Below, piece after piece: positions 42,234 to 51,037 of a stretch of DNA of 51,290 bases. Location of the stretch: positions 1-51,290 of the forward strand of contig JAFVYL010000026.1 of the NCBI GenBank assembly GCA_017508665.1, read 5' to 3'. The stretch's first letter is position 1. Every line of letters begins with the position of its first letter. Made by a program: the position numbers and the translations under genes. Source of the stretch: Clostridia bacterium (GTDB taxonomy: Bacteria; Bacillota; Clostridia; Oscillospirales; CAG-272). The notes below the pieces were generated by a model. The model saw nothing but the letters and a program-made list of their open reading frames with translations, was not told the DNA's origin and made no database searches.

Positions 42234-43988
42234 ATGGGAAAATGGAATCTTGACATACTTTACACGGGATTTGACACCGAGTCTTATCAAAACGATCTTA
42301 AGAGGCTCGACGTACTCATTCCCGAGCTCACATCTCTTGCAGACACCTGCAAGAATAAATCAGCCGCAGAGTTCCTTACCGAATACATACGTGTGAACGA
42401 GGAGCTCTCGGAGCTCATTGAGAAGCTTGCTATCTATGCAAATCTCAGATACTCCGCAAACACACGCGACACTGAGGCGGCATCAATGCTCGGCAGGATC
42501 ATGCAATCCGTAAGCGCAACGGCAGCACCCTCAGCAAAGATCGAAAAGGCTATCTCCGAGATAGAGGATCTCGATGAGATCATTCGATCTACCCCTTACC
42601 TCAAAGAATTCGAATATATGCTCACAAACGTTAAGCGCGACTCCCGTTATCTCCTTTCGGACAAGGAAGAAACCGTGTTTGCAAAGATGAGCCTCTCCGG
42701 TGCTTCGGCATGGAGCGATCTTCAAAGCAGTCTTACGAGCGGTGTGAAGGTCAAGTACGAGGGAGAGGATATTACTCTCTCCGCAGTAAGAAACCTCGCA
42801 TATTCTCCCGATGCAGACGTAAGACGCAAGGCATTTGAAGCAGAGATAGCATGCTATGACTCGATTAAGGAAGCCGTTGCGTTTGCGCTCAACAGCATTA
42901 AGCTCCAGGTACTTACAGAGTGTGAGCTCCGCGGATACGAATCTCCCCTCGCGAAGTCTCTCTATCAGTCGAGAATGAAGAAAGAGACCCTTGATGCGCT
43001 CCTTGGAGCTATGCAAGAATATCTCCCCGCGTTCCGTAAGTATATGAAGGCTAAGGCAAAAGCACTCGGCCACAACGGGTCTCTTCCCTTCTACGATCTC
43101 TTTGCTCCTATGGGCAAGAGCGACAAGACCTATTCTGTAGACGACGCAAAGAACTACTTGCTCAATATATTTGCGAAGTTTGACACAGAGCTTCACGACA
43201 TGGTCAAGTGCGCCTTCGAAAACGGTTGGATCGACTTCTTCCCGCGTGACGGAAAGGTCGGTGGTGCGTTCGACTGCGGAGTTCCCTCTGCGAAGGAGAG
43301 CCGTGTCCTGACAAACTTCGACGGTTCCTTCAGCGACGTTGTAACACTTGCTCACGAGCTCGGTCACTCATTCCACGACAGACAGGTATTCTCTCACTCC
43401 ATACTCAACCAGGGATATTCCATGCCGGTTGCCGAGACAGCATCCACATTCAATGAGGTGCTCGTGATGGAGACGGCAATAGCAAATGCTGCCGACAAGG
43501 ATGAAAAGCTCGCTCTCATTGAGAGTCAGCTTATGGATGCCTGCCAGATCATCGTAGATATTTACTCAAGATTCCTCTTTGAAGCATCTGTATTTGAAAA
43601 CCGTCCTATGGAATTTATGAGCGCCGACAGAATGTGTGAGCTTATGCTCGATGCTCAGAAGAAGGCGTACGGTGACGGACTCGACGAGAATAAGCTCCAC
43701 CCCTTCATGTGGCTGTGCAAGGGTCACTACTACAGCGGCGGACTCAGCTTCTATAACTACCCCTATGCATTTGGCGGTCTCTTTGCTCGCGGACTTTACG
43801 CAAAGTACAAGGCAGAGGGCACTCCGTTTGTAGCAACCTACAAGAAAATGCTTAACGCGACCAGCGTCATGGACGTAGAGGAGTGCGCAAGAATTGCCGG
43901 AGTTGATCTCACAGACAAGGAATTCTGGAGAGCAGGTCTTCAGTCTATAGCGGATAGAATCGACGAATTCTGTGAATTAGTTGAATAA
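42234..43988 (+). CDS. pepF: Oligoendopeptidase F (M3 family)
   Basis: This 584-residue cytosolic zinc peptidase hydrolyses short oligopeptides. The zinc motif HELGHSFHD has His374, Glu375 and His378, and the third ligand Glu is likely in PVAETASTFNEVLV about 27 residues on. The helical N-terminal domain includes NLRYSANTRDTEAASMLGRIMQSVSATAAPSAKI, and the C-terminus has KGHYYSGGLSFYNYPYAFGGLFARGLYAKY, both typical of PepF in Bacillota. Length is normal. A GGAGGA site precedes the ATG. It is co-transcribed with the PHP gene and closed by the terminator at 44011. Confidence 0.95.
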   Translation: MGKWNLDILYTGFDTESYQNDLKRLDVLIPELTSLADTCKNKSAAEFLTEYIRVNEELSELIEKLAIYANLRYSANTRDTEAASMLGRIMQSVSATAAPSAKIEKAISEIEDLDEIIRSTPYLKEFEYMLTNVKRDSRYLLSDKEETVFAKMSLSGASAWSDLQSSLTSGVKVKYEGEDITLSAVRNLAYSPDADVRRKAFEAEIACYDSIKEAVAFALNSIKLQVLTECELRGYESPLAKSLYQSRMKKETLDALLGAMQEYLPAFRKYMKAKAKALGHNGSLPFYDLFAPMGKSDKTYSVDDAKNYLLNIFAKFDTELHDMVKCAFENGWIDFFPRDGKVGGAFDCGVPSAKESRVLTNFDGSFSDVVTLAHELGHSFHDRQVFSHSILNQGYSMPVAETASTFNEVLVMETAIANAADKDEKLALIESQLMDACQIIVDIYSRFLFEASVFENRPMEFMSADRMCELMLDAQKKAYGDGLDENKLHPFMWLCKGHYYSGGLSFYNYPYAFGGLFARGLYAKYKAEGTPFVATYKKMLNATSVMDVEECARIAGVDLTDKEFWRAGLQSIADRIDEFCELVE

Positions 43989-44010
43989 TTGCTAACTTTA
44001 GTTAACAATA

Positions 44011-44048
44011 AAGCGAGTATGATGATATTGTTCATCGTACTCGCTTTT
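44011..44048. terminator. Bidirectional terminator of pepF and coaD
   Basis: A stem of 13 bp (44013-44025 with 44032-44044), one pair being G-T, has a 6-nt loop and is followed by TTTT on plus, and by an A-rich upstream arm for minus. It lies between two convergent operons. Confidence 0.8.
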
Positions 44049-44055
44049 GATTTTA

Positions 44056-44520
44056 TTAAATGCTTTTGATATATTCTGTCACCGAAGGAGGTAACAATCC
44101 GTCTAAGTTCTCTCCCTCTCCGAGCTTTTTTCTTACAAGAGTTGAGCTGATGCTTCTGTATTTTTCATCCGAAAGAATAAGCTCTGTATGATATCCGCCA
44201 TGCTTAAGATTATACTCTGCCTGCTCCTTTTCCCATGCAAGATCCGTATCGTTGCGATACCCCTTTACTATTCTGTCTATTCCGTGCTCACGCATATAGT
44301 CAACAACGTAGCCGAGAGAGTATGACACTATAACGTTATCAAGCCCCTCTGTAGCCAGCATAAGCATAGCTACCCTATCCTGAAGTGGAAAGGTATACTC
44401 CTTATTCGGATTTGTAAAGATCACTACGTACACCTCGTCTTCTCTTTCGGCAACACGGCGGATCATATCGACGTGACCGAGAGTTACGGGATCGTAGCTG
44501 CCGGGCATTATGACGCTCAT
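44056..44520 (-). CDS. coaD: Phosphopantetheine adenylyltransferase
   Basis: This 154-residue nucleotidyltransferase makes dephospho-CoA from ATP and 4'-phosphopantetheine. Diagnostic motifs are MPGSYDPVTLGHVDMIRRVAE (the T/HxGH ATP site), VKGYRNDTDLAWEKEQAEYN and a late SISSTLVRKKL (ISSTxxR). Length is close to the usual 160. Its start overlaps the rsmD stop by 4 bp (ATGA), as in many Bacillota where rsmD and coaD are adjacent. Confidence 0.96.
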   Translation of the reverse strand: MSVIMPGSYDPVTLGHVDMIRRVAEREDEVYVVIFTNPNKEYTFPLQDRVAMLMLATEGLDNVIVSYSLGYVVDYMREHGIDRIVKGYRNDTDLAWEKEQAEYNLKHGGYHTELILSDEKYRSISSTLVRKKLGEGENLDGLLPPSVTEYIKSI

Positions 44521-45089
44521 TCTCCGACACCTCTGTATATAAGAACGTTAACCGCAGTCTTTTTGCCGTAGTTTGTGCTCTTGACAAATTCAAAGCCGGA
44601 AAGTCGGGGATCGGTCTGTAAAATCTCCTCGGTGCCGCTCTCAAGAACAAGTATCGCGCCGGGAATGATCAGCTCAGCATCGCGAAGACGCATGGCAGAC
44701 TCTACACAACACTCCATAGCATACGGAGGATCAATGAATACAAGGTCAAATTTATCTCTTCCCGCCGCCTTACGTATATAATTACGGTAATCTGCAACAG
44801 AGTATTTTGCCCTGTCGAAGAAGTCGAGAGCTCTGGCATTTTTCTTTACTATTTCCATAGCATCTCGCTCGGAGTCTACAAAGGTTACGCTTTCCGCACC
44901 GCGCGAGAGAGCCTCAAATCCAAGCTGTCCCGAGCCTGCAAACAAATCGAGCACGCGTCTGTTTTCAACGTCAAACTGTATAGATGAGAAAATTGCTCCC
45001 TTTATTCTTTCCGAGGTCGGTCTTGTAGCCTCACCCTCGAGCGTAATGAGTTTTCTTCCCTTTTTAGTTCCGGTTATAATCCTTACCAT
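44517..45089 (-). CDS. rsmD: 16S rRNA (guanine966-N2)-methyltransferase
   Basis: This 190-residue SAM-dependent methyltransferase modifies G966 of 16S rRNA. Motifs are MVRIITGTKKGRKL, RPTSERIKGAIFSSI, the SAM loop VLDLFAGSGQLGFEALSRGA and the catalytic FDLVFIDPPYAM (DPPY). The ATG at 45087-45089 was chosen because GAGGA lies 8 bases upstream and the family N-terminus starts there. It overlaps the end of uvrC by 26 bp and coaD by 4 bp. Confidence 0.95.
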   Translation of the reverse strand: MVRIITGTKKGRKLITLEGEATRPTSERIKGAIFSSIQFDVENRRVLDLFAGSGQLGFEALSRGAESVTFVDSERDAMEIVKKNARALDFFDRAKYSVADYRNYIRKAAGRDKFDLVFIDPPYAMECCVESAMRLRDAELIIPGAILVLESGTEEILQTDPRLSGFEFVKSTNYGKKTAVNVLIYRGVGE

Positions 45090-46917
45090 CTTTATTTTCC
45101 TCTTTATTGAAATATTCATATATTGCGGCCGCATCACGCTCTGATATGCCGGCAATTTTGCCAAGCTCCTCTTTGGACATAGTCTTTATCCTTGCGTACG
45201 GTGCGGCATTAAGAAGTAGCTTTGCCTTCTTATCCCCTATGCCGTGTATATTTGTCAGCGATGAGCTTGTCAGTTTTTTACTCTTGTCACGTGAAGAATG
45301 CTTCAAGGCAAATCTGTGCGCTTCCTCCTGCAAGTTATAAATAAACGTATATACATTCATCTCTCTTGCTATGGAAATTTCCTCATCACCATCCGTGATG
45401 GCGCGCGTTTTGTGATACTCATCTTTAACCATTCCGAAAACAGGAATATCGACGTCAAGCTCTGCAAAAAGATCCTTTACAGTACGCACGTGCCCGACAC
45501 CTCCGTCAAGAAGAATAAGATCGGGAGATGTACCGAGTGACAGAGATCCGTCACCTATATGCGAGAGCCTACGTCTTATAGCCTCACACATCGATCCGTA
45601 ATCATCCTGACCGTCAGTGGACTTAATTGAAAAAGCGCGATAGTCACTCTTCTTGAGCTTGCCGTCGGCATATACCACCATAGATGCAAATATAGACTCG
45701 TTACCGAAGTTTGAAATATCATACGCCTCTATCCTCTTGGGCACTTCGGCAAGTGCGAGCAGCTCGGTAAGGCGCTTGATGCTCTTATCTTCCCTCTCGA
45801 TAGAAAGTCTATTCTGTCTTGCCATCTCCTTAGCATTCTCAAGCGCAAGGTCGCACAGACGTCTGCCGTCACCGCGCGAGGGAACTCTCACTGTGACCTT
45901 ATATGGCGCTGAGAGTGTAAGATACTCGGAGAGAAGTGAAAGATCGTCCTCACTTATATCGAAGTCAAGCATGATTTCTCTCGGGATATTTCCGGCTGTA
46001 TCGTAGTAATCAGCAATAAGAGCCACAGCATCATCCTCAGAGTTAAAATCGGCAAGAGAAATAATAAACTGGTTTTTATTGACAAGCGCTCCTCCTCTAA
46101 CAGAAAGCATAGACAGAACACTCTCCGTCTCGCCGATATATACCGCAAATACGTCACGCATTACCTTCTCATCGGCTACGACCTTTTGCTTCTCCACGAG
46201 TGTTCCGAGTGCCTTGATACTGTCACGAAGCTGAGCTGCACGCTCAAACTCCATCTCCTCTGCGGCATACTCCATATCACGGGTAAGACTTGACACGGTA
46301 GCCTTGATATTGCCGTCGAGCACCCATTCCGCACACTTAACGAGAGCGCGGTATTCTTCAGATGATATACCTCCCGTGCACGGTGCGACACATCTTCCCA
46401 TATCACGGTATATGCACGGTCTTTCCTTTCCTATATCCTTGGGAAAACTCCTGCGGCAGGTATAGAGGCCGAATATCTTAACGACGGTCTCCAGAGCGGT
46501 ATGAGCGGCAGACGAGCCCTGATAAGGTCCAAAATAGCGCCCCCTATCGCTCTTGCGCTCACGTGTCACAAAGATGCGAGGATACTCTTCCGCTGTCACC
46601 TTGATATAAGGATAAGACTTGGCATCTTTCAACTTAACATTATACTTTGGAGAGTGCTTTTTAATAAGCACGTTTTCGAGCGCCAGAGCCTCGATTTCGG
46701 TGTCGCAGACGATATAATCAAAGTCAGCAACGAGGCTTACCATACGCGCGGTTTTGGTTGAATGATGATTACCTGTGAAGTAGGATGTAACGCGATTTTT
46801 AAGTTTTTTAGATTTGCCGACGTAGATAATATCACCGTCGGAATTTTTCATTATATACACACCGGCAGACTCCGGTAATGAGTTAGCCTTATCTCTGAGG
46901 CGTTCTACTCTTGTCAC
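45064..46917 (-). CDS. uvrC: Excinuclease ABC subunit C
   Basis: This 617-residue nuclease makes both incisions in nucleotide excision repair. Residues about 15-90 form the GIY-YIG nuclease domain (PESAGVYIMKNSDGDIIYVGKSKKLKNRVTSYF). A UVR domain follows (EYAAEEMEFERAAQLRDSIKAL, about 210), then the UvrC RNase-H-like domain with EAYDISNFGNESIFASMVVY and DLILLDGGVGHVR, and C-terminal helix-hairpin-helix motifs (TNIHGIGDKKAKLLL, AGISERDAAAIYEYF). The start is GTG at 46917, six bases after AAAGGAG. It heads the uvrC-rsmD-coaD operon. Confidence 0.97.
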   Translation of the reverse strand: MTRVERLRDKANSLPESAGVYIMKNSDGDIIYVGKSKKLKNRVTSYFTGNHHSTKTARMVSLVADFDYIVCDTEIEALALENVLIKKHSPKYNVKLKDAKSYPYIKVTAEEYPRIFVTRERKSDRGRYFGPYQGSSAAHTALETVVKIFGLYTCRRSFPKDIGKERPCIYRDMGRCVAPCTGGISSEEYRALVKCAEWVLDGNIKATVSSLTRDMEYAAEEMEFERAAQLRDSIKALGTLVEKQKVVADEKVMRDVFAVYIGETESVLSMLSVRGGALVNKNQFIISLADFNSEDDAVALIADYYDTAGNIPREIMLDFDISEDDLSLLSEYLTLSAPYKVTVRVPSRGDGRRLCDLALENAKEMARQNRLSIEREDKSIKRLTELLALAEVPKRIEAYDISNFGNESIFASMVVYADGKLKKSDYRAFSIKSTDGQDDYGSMCEAIRRRLSHIGDGSLSLGTSPDLILLDGGVGHVRTVKDLFAELDVDIPVFGMVKDEYHKTRAITDGDEEISIAREMNVYTFIYNLQEEAHRFALKHSSRDKSKKLTSSSLTNIHGIGDKKAKLLLNAAPYARIKTMSKEELGKIAGISERDAAAIYEYFNKEENKDGKDYNRN

Positions 46918-46951
46918 TTCCTACTCCTTTCCGCTGTTAAGCCATGTATCG

Positions 46952-46983
46952 AAAAAACGGCAGTCCACCGACCGCCGTTTTCT
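46952..46983 (-). terminator. Terminator of the HPr gene
   Basis: AAAACGGC/GCCGTTTT arms (46954-46961 with 46974-46981), with an inner GTC/GAC, are followed on minus by TTTTTTCG. It lies between the HPr gene and uvrC. Confidence 0.75.
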
Positions 46984-47047
46984 GAGATAATTCCTGGTTC
47001 TACTCAATTTTCGTCGTTTTCGGTTTAACCAAAATGCGACCTATTAA

Positions 47048-47314
47048 TTAAAGCTCCGGAAAACCGCTGTTAACAAGATCAACAAGGCCGGATACTGCCT
47101 CGTTCTCGTCATTTCCGTCAGCAATAAGAGTAATGGTTGTTCCCTTCACAATTCCGAGAGAAAGAACACCGAGAAGACTCTTAGCATTAACGCGGCAATC
47201 CTCTTTTTCTACCCAGATGGAGCACTTATAAGAGTTAGCCTTCTGAATAAAGAAAGTAGCAGGTCTTGCGTGTAATCCAACGCTGTTCTGTATAGTAACA
47301 CTGCGAGAAATCAT
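47048..47314 (-). CDS. ptsH: Phosphocarrier protein HPr
   Basis: This 88-residue protein has the HPr active-site motif NSVGLHARPA with His15, which receives phosphate from enzyme I. The regulatory site is NAKSLLGVLSLG with Ser46, the target of HPr kinase in Bacillota. The presence of His15 argues against Crh. The ATG at 47312-47314 was chosen because AAGGAG lies 8 bases upstream and it places both residues at the canonical positions 15 and 46; two in-frame TTG codons precede it. The gene stands alone, with no ptsI nearby. It serves PTS sugar uptake and carbon catabolite control. Confidence 0.93.
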   Translation of the reverse strand: MISRSVTIQNSVGLHARPATFFIQKANSYKCSIWVEKEDCRVNAKSLLGVLSLGIVKGTTITLIADGNDENEAVSGLVDLVNSGFPEL

Positions 47315-47347
47315 CAACAAATCTCCTTCGAGAATTTTAGTAATACA

Positions 47348-47376
47348 AGTATATCAAATTTTTTTAAAAAAATCAA
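47348..47376 (-). promoter_or_regulatory. Promoter of the HPr gene
   Basis: The minus strand reads TTGATT, 17 bp, TATACT. The spacer is an A/T tract, which may give extra strength. Confidence 0.7.
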
Positions 47377-47447
47377 TACTTTTTTATAAAATATAATTTT
47401 CAACTTTAGCGATGCATTTTGTAAAGTTTTTGGTCATTTCAACCAAA

Positions 47448-49250
47448 TTATCTTATGGAAATGTCTATAGACGATGAATCTTCGGCACTGCCGTCGCTGA
47501 AATACGCCACCCTATCATCGAATTCACCCTTAGCCACTCTTAAAGACGCACTGCCAAGTCCGAATACGCACCAGAACAGATAGTACATAGTCATATCTGC
47601 CCAGATATAGTTAAACGCACCGTATACCATAAGCATAACGGTAATCGATGTAGTGTAGCCGGATATCTTGCTCACACTTGAATTTTTTACGTAAGGCTGA
47701 TAAATACTGCGATGTCTTACTCTTACCACGTAAATCAGAATGAACGCAGCAAGAGATATAATACCTGCCTCACATGCAATTTCAAGAAGGAAGTTTCCGC
47801 TATTATGATAATCATAATTTGCAGAATAATTGGCTATCTCGGTGAGGAAGGATTCTTCTCCTATTCCAACTCCTAAGAAAACGTGTTCCTTAAGCATAAG
47901 AAGTGATGTGTGCCAGCGACTCATAGAGTCCGAAAGGCCGAGCGAATTTACTATATCCTCAGAGGCGATAGCAGCGATATACTCATGCGGTACGAAGAGC
48001 AATCCGTATACAATTATTGATAAAGCAAAGAGCGTTATGCCCGCACCGTGTCGCATTTTCTGTACTAAAAACGCAAGCGCGCCAATGAGCATTGCACCAA
48101 ATGCCCAGAAGCTCATAGTGAAGAACAGAGCCGCAAAATTGATGAGCATGGTAAATGCGTAAAGCATCTTTGCCGCCTTTTTTCTTCGCACGTCCACAAA
48201 GTATGCGGAGAACGATAGAGAGACTATCAGGAATATTGCCAGAGTATAAGGCTTATCAAAGGTGGCTGTCGCGCCTTCAAATGACGCAAATCCGTCCTTA
48301 ACTATATTATATATCGACTCTGATATTGCGATCACGGATACCGGAATTGAAGAAATTATAACCGCATTGATAAGGCAGTCAGCAAGTCTACGGTTGGTAA
48401 CCAAACTGCTTGCAAGGACGTATCCCATGCCGAGCAGGATCATAACTACCGAGGATACAAATGAGTCCATACCCTTGAGAAAGATTCCGCTGATAAGGAT
48501 GCAGAAGAGCATAACAAATAGATTTAGGTCATACTGCTCAAAATAGTAAACTCGCTTTCCAAGCAAAACCTTTCTTCCATATGAGATCAGTGTTACCGCA
48601 ACGAGTGCAGCAAGAAATATGCCCTTTGTATCAAAGGAAAGATACGGCATGATGATGAATATAGAGAAGAATGAGAATTCGGGAGAAAGAAATGTAAGGA
48701 ATAGGTAGACCGCAACCGCAAGTCCAAGTGCCACAGTCCAAAGAGGAACTATCGCACCGAGGATCGCAAACATAACTCCCAAAATAACACCAAAGATCGG
48801 AGAGATACCTCTCACGCTGTCGTTCTTATGCATTCTTCTGATGCAGAAGAACTCAAAGAATATAAAGTCGGTTATAGGATTGTTTTGCAATGCCACTGAT
48901 AGGGGCTTATCCGAAATAAAGAACGGGATGCTTAAGAGTGAAAACGCAACTCCCATCATAACCACCTCAAGCGGTATAACGGTATATGCGCTGATATAGT
49001 CTTTAATATAGTGGATTACAAGAGAGAGCACTCCAAAAACACAAAGAAACGTGCCGTATGTTCTCGACTGAGTATACGATATTACCTTAGTGAGCTTGTC
49101 AAAGAAGCGCGATGCATATTTACCGATACGTGTTATAGATACGCGGTTAGCAGATCCGGTAACCGTCTGCGAACGAAACTTTTTTCCGCTGCTTTCGTTA
49201 TCACCGTTAGTATATCCGCCCAGCATTTCAAAAAAAGTATGCTTAGACAT
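47448..49250 (-). CDS. O-antigen ligase/polymerase-like membrane protein
   Basis: This 600-residue protein has a soluble N-terminus of about 60 residues and then about a dozen hydrophobic segments. A large loop near residues 430-480, SMSRWHTSLLMLKEHVFLGVGIGEESFLTEIANYSANYDYHNSGNFLLEIACEAGIISL, fits the Wzy_C/O-antigen ligase family, where a conserved His and acidic residues transfer glycan. In Gram-positives these proteins polymerise or ligate surface polysaccharide or teichoic-type glycans. An AAGGAG site precedes the ATG. It lies 48 bp after trmD on the same strand and may be read with it. No glycosyltransferase cluster is nearby, so the substrate is open. Confidence 0.85.
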   Translation of the reverse strand: MSKHTFFEMLGGYTNGDNESSGKKFRSQTVTGSANRVSITRIGKYASRFFDKLTKVISYTQSRTYGTFLCVFGVLSLVIHYIKDYISAYTVIPLEVVMMGVAFSLLSIPFFISDKPLSVALQNNPITDFIFFEFFCIRRMHKNDSVRGISPIFGVILGVMFAILGAIVPLWTVALGLAVAVYLFLTFLSPEFSFFSIFIIMPYLSFDTKGIFLAALVAVTLISYGRKVLLGKRVYYFEQYDLNLFVMLFCILISGIFLKGMDSFVSSVVMILLGMGYVLASSLVTNRRLADCLINAVIISSIPVSVIAISESIYNIVKDGFASFEGATATFDKPYTLAIFLIVSLSFSAYFVDVRRKKAAKMLYAFTMLINFAALFFTMSFWAFGAMLIGALAFLVQKMRHGAGITLFALSIIVYGLLFVPHEYIAAIASEDIVNSLGLSDSMSRWHTSLLMLKEHVFLGVGIGEESFLTEIANYSANYDYHNSGNFLLEIACEAGIISLAAFILIYVVRVRHRSIYQPYVKNSSVSKISGYTTSITVMLMVYGAFNYIWADMTMYYLFWCVFGLGSASLRVAKGEFDDRVAYFSDGSAEDSSSIDISIR

Positions 49251-49298
49251 ATTGCGCTCCTTTCATATGTTTTGAAAACTATAGTTTGTATTTTAGGG

Positions 49299-50036
49299 TT
49301 ATTTTTTGTTTTTCTTAGGTTTAGGTTTTAATGATTCTTCAATCTCAGGGTGTATTTCCAAGAGATCAGGACGTCTTTGCCTGGTTATTTCTACAGCCTG
49401 TTCAAGACGCCATCTGTCTATTTTAGCATGATCTCCGGAAAGCAAAATCTCGGGCACTTCTCTGTCAAGAAATATACGAGGCTTGGTATATTGAGGATAC
49501 TCAAGAATACCCGAAGCATGCGACTCATTCTCATAGCACTCTGAATCCGCAAGCACACCTTCCTTGAGTCTTGATACCGCATCAATGATTATACAAGCCG
49601 GAAGCTCACCTCCGGTAAGAACGTAATCTCCGATGGATATATCTTCATCAACTATCTCGTCAAGAACACGCTGATCTACGCCTTCATAATGACCGCAAAG
49701 AAAAATAAGATTATCATACTCAGCGAGCTCACGTGCTATAGCGTGGTTGAAAATTCTACCTTTAGGCGACATATATATGACACGGGTCTTATTTCCTTGA
49801 GGAATCTCCGACTTCACATGCATATAGCAGTCATAGATAGGCTGACACGTCATAACCATACCCATACCGCCGCCGTACGGTGTGTCGTCGGTCTTTCTGT
49901 GCTTATCGGTTGAAAAGTCCCTAATATTATGGCACTTTACTTCTATAATTCCCGCCGTCTGCGCTCTACCGATTATGCTCTCGCCGAGAGTGCGCTCAAC
50001 CATTTCGGGAAATAACGTCATTACGTCAAATCTCAT
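49299..50036 (-). CDS. trmD: tRNA (guanine37-N1)-methyltransferase
   Basis: This 245-residue SPOUT-class enzyme methylates G37 next to the anticodon, preventing frameshifts. Family signatures: RFDVMTLFPEMVERTLGESIIGRA, NIRDFSTDKHRKTDDTPYGGGMGMV, IFLCGHYEGVDQRV, the knot motif SIGDYVLTGGELPA, and HASGILEYPQYTKPR. The length is normal with a basic KPKPKKNKK tail. One base separates its ATG from the rimM stop, so they are coupled. The usual next gene, rplS, is absent. Confidence 0.97.
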   Translation of the reverse strand: MRFDVMTLFPEMVERTLGESIIGRAQTAGIIEVKCHNIRDFSTDKHRKTDDTPYGGGMGMVMTCQPIYDCYMHVKSEIPQGNKTRVIYMSPKGRIFNHAIARELAEYDNLIFLCGHYEGVDQRVLDEIVDEDISIGDYVLTGGELPACIIIDAVSRLKEGVLADSECYENESHASGILEYPQYTKPRIFLDREVPEILLSGDHAKIDRWRLEQAVEITRQRRPDLLEIHPEIEESLKPKPKKNKK

Positions 50037-50037
50037 A

Positions 50038-50547
50038 TCAATCGAAGAAGCCGGGAATGGGGGTGATAAGCATCCCCTTTTCTTCGTCTATCTCCTTTAT
50101 AAATTCCTTACCGGAGGGATAATAAACCTCGCCGTTAGGTGTATCTATAGTATAAAGAAGTCCGCGCGGAACGTCGGTAACTTCCTTTATCGCACCATAT
50201 TCTACACCGGTGTTTGCATCGATAACAGATAGACCTATCATATCTGCAAGAAGCATCTGGCCCTTGCCAACGGGGATATCGTCACGGTGAAGATATATAA
50301 CGGTGTTTTTCATAGAGACCGCAACGTCTCTGTCGTCTATCCCTTCAAGCGACATAAGCACGAGCGGTCCTGCAGCCGATGCAGAAACTACCTTTTTCTC
50401 CTCATATCCGCCATCCTTACCGGCGAGGAATATTCGTTTCTGCTTTGCAAGCACCTTGGGGCTATCGCACCAAACTTCAATTTTCAATACTCCGCGTACT
50501 CCGTGCGGCCCAAGCACCTTTCCGCCTTCCAAATATGTCTTTTTCAT
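50038..50547 (-). CDS. rimM: 16S rRNA processing protein RimM
   Basis: This 169-residue 30S maturation factor binds ribosomal protein S19. The N-terminal RimM domain starts YLEGGKVLGPHGVRGVLKIEVWCDSPKVL, and the C-terminal PRC-barrel has LLADMIGLSVIDANTGVEYGAIKEVTDVPRGLLYTIDTPNGEVYYPSGKEFIKEID. The ATG at 50545-50547 is fixed by alignment with RimM N-termini. It lacks a normal ribosome site, and the promoter -10 box ends 7 bases upstream, so the mRNA may be leaderless. It is followed by trmD; rpsP and ffh, its usual neighbours, are absent. Confidence 0.95.
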   Translation of the reverse strand: MKKTYLEGGKVLGPHGVRGVLKIEVWCDSPKVLAKQKRIFLAGKDGGYEEKKVVSASAAGPLVLMSLEGIDDRDVAVSMKNTVIYLHRDDIPVGKGQMLLADMIGLSVIDANTGVEYGAIKEVTDVPRGLLYTIDTPNGEVYYPSGKEFIKEIDEEKGMLITPIPGFFD

Positions 50548-50554
50548 ACCACTT

Positions 50555-50583
50555 ATTTTACCACATTTTCGTATTAAAGTCAA
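50555..50583 (-). promoter_or_regulatory. Promoter of rimM-trmD, predicted leaderless
   Basis: The minus strand reads TTGACT, 17 bp, TAAAAT. Only 7 bases lie between the -10 box and the rimM ATG, so transcription should begin at or next to the start codon. Confidence 0.7.
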
Positions 50584-50821
50584 TATAATATAAAAATTAG
50601 AAATACCCTTTGTTATTTTAAGCAAATAAGAAAAGGTTATCGCGGAAAAATCCAAGACAACCTTTCAGTGTATAAAACATTGTAAGCATCTGAACTAAAA
50701 TATATTTTTCGTACTTTAATGGTATTTAACGCACAAAACGTCAACTATAGTTATAATTTATATACAATAATCGACTTGTTTATTCTTCATTCTTTTTATC
50801 AACTTTTTTGGCGAGCGCGCA

Positions 50822-50950
50822 GCGATCGTGTGGTGCGTAGCGCAAAATGCTTTTCGCATTTTCCAAAATGTTTCATCGGCTTTCGCACGATTTAGTTGCT
50901 ATTTTCCGATCGAACGCGGAAAAATAACGCAAGATACCACAAGTGGTATG
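50822..50950. other. GC-rich multi-hairpin intergenic region
   Basis: The 50656-51037 spacer has no supported gene. Within it lies a stretch richer in GC than its flanks with four potential stems: ATCGTG/CACGAT (50825-50830 with 50886-50891) enclosing AAAATGC/GCATTTT (50844-50850 with 50856-50862), TTTTCCG/CGGAAAA (50902-50908 with 50917-50923) and ATACCAC/GTGGTAT (50934-50940 with 50943-50949). It could be an RNA gene or a mobile repeat remnant; no known class is recognised. Confidence 0.5.
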
Positions 50951-50973
50951 CGATGGAGCGAAAGAAGATATTC

Positions 50974-50995
50974 GTATCAATCAACTGAACACATT
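50974..50995 (-). repeat. 22-bp near-copy of the 23S rRNA 3' region
   Basis: Positions 50974-50995 match 51185-51206, inside the 23S rRNA near its 3' end, at 21 of 22 bases (A for G at 50980). Similarity does not extend beyond. It may be a relic of recombination at rRNA operons. Confidence 0.7.
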
Positions 50996-51037
50996 GAATC
51001 AATTTATCGGTTATAAGTGTCCTATTTAATTGTATAA

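Noticed and set aside
47377-47447. TTTGGT/ACCAAA hairpin as terminator after the polymerase-like gene
   Set aside because: Only 6 bp and A/T-rich with a weak tail; not strong enough to call.
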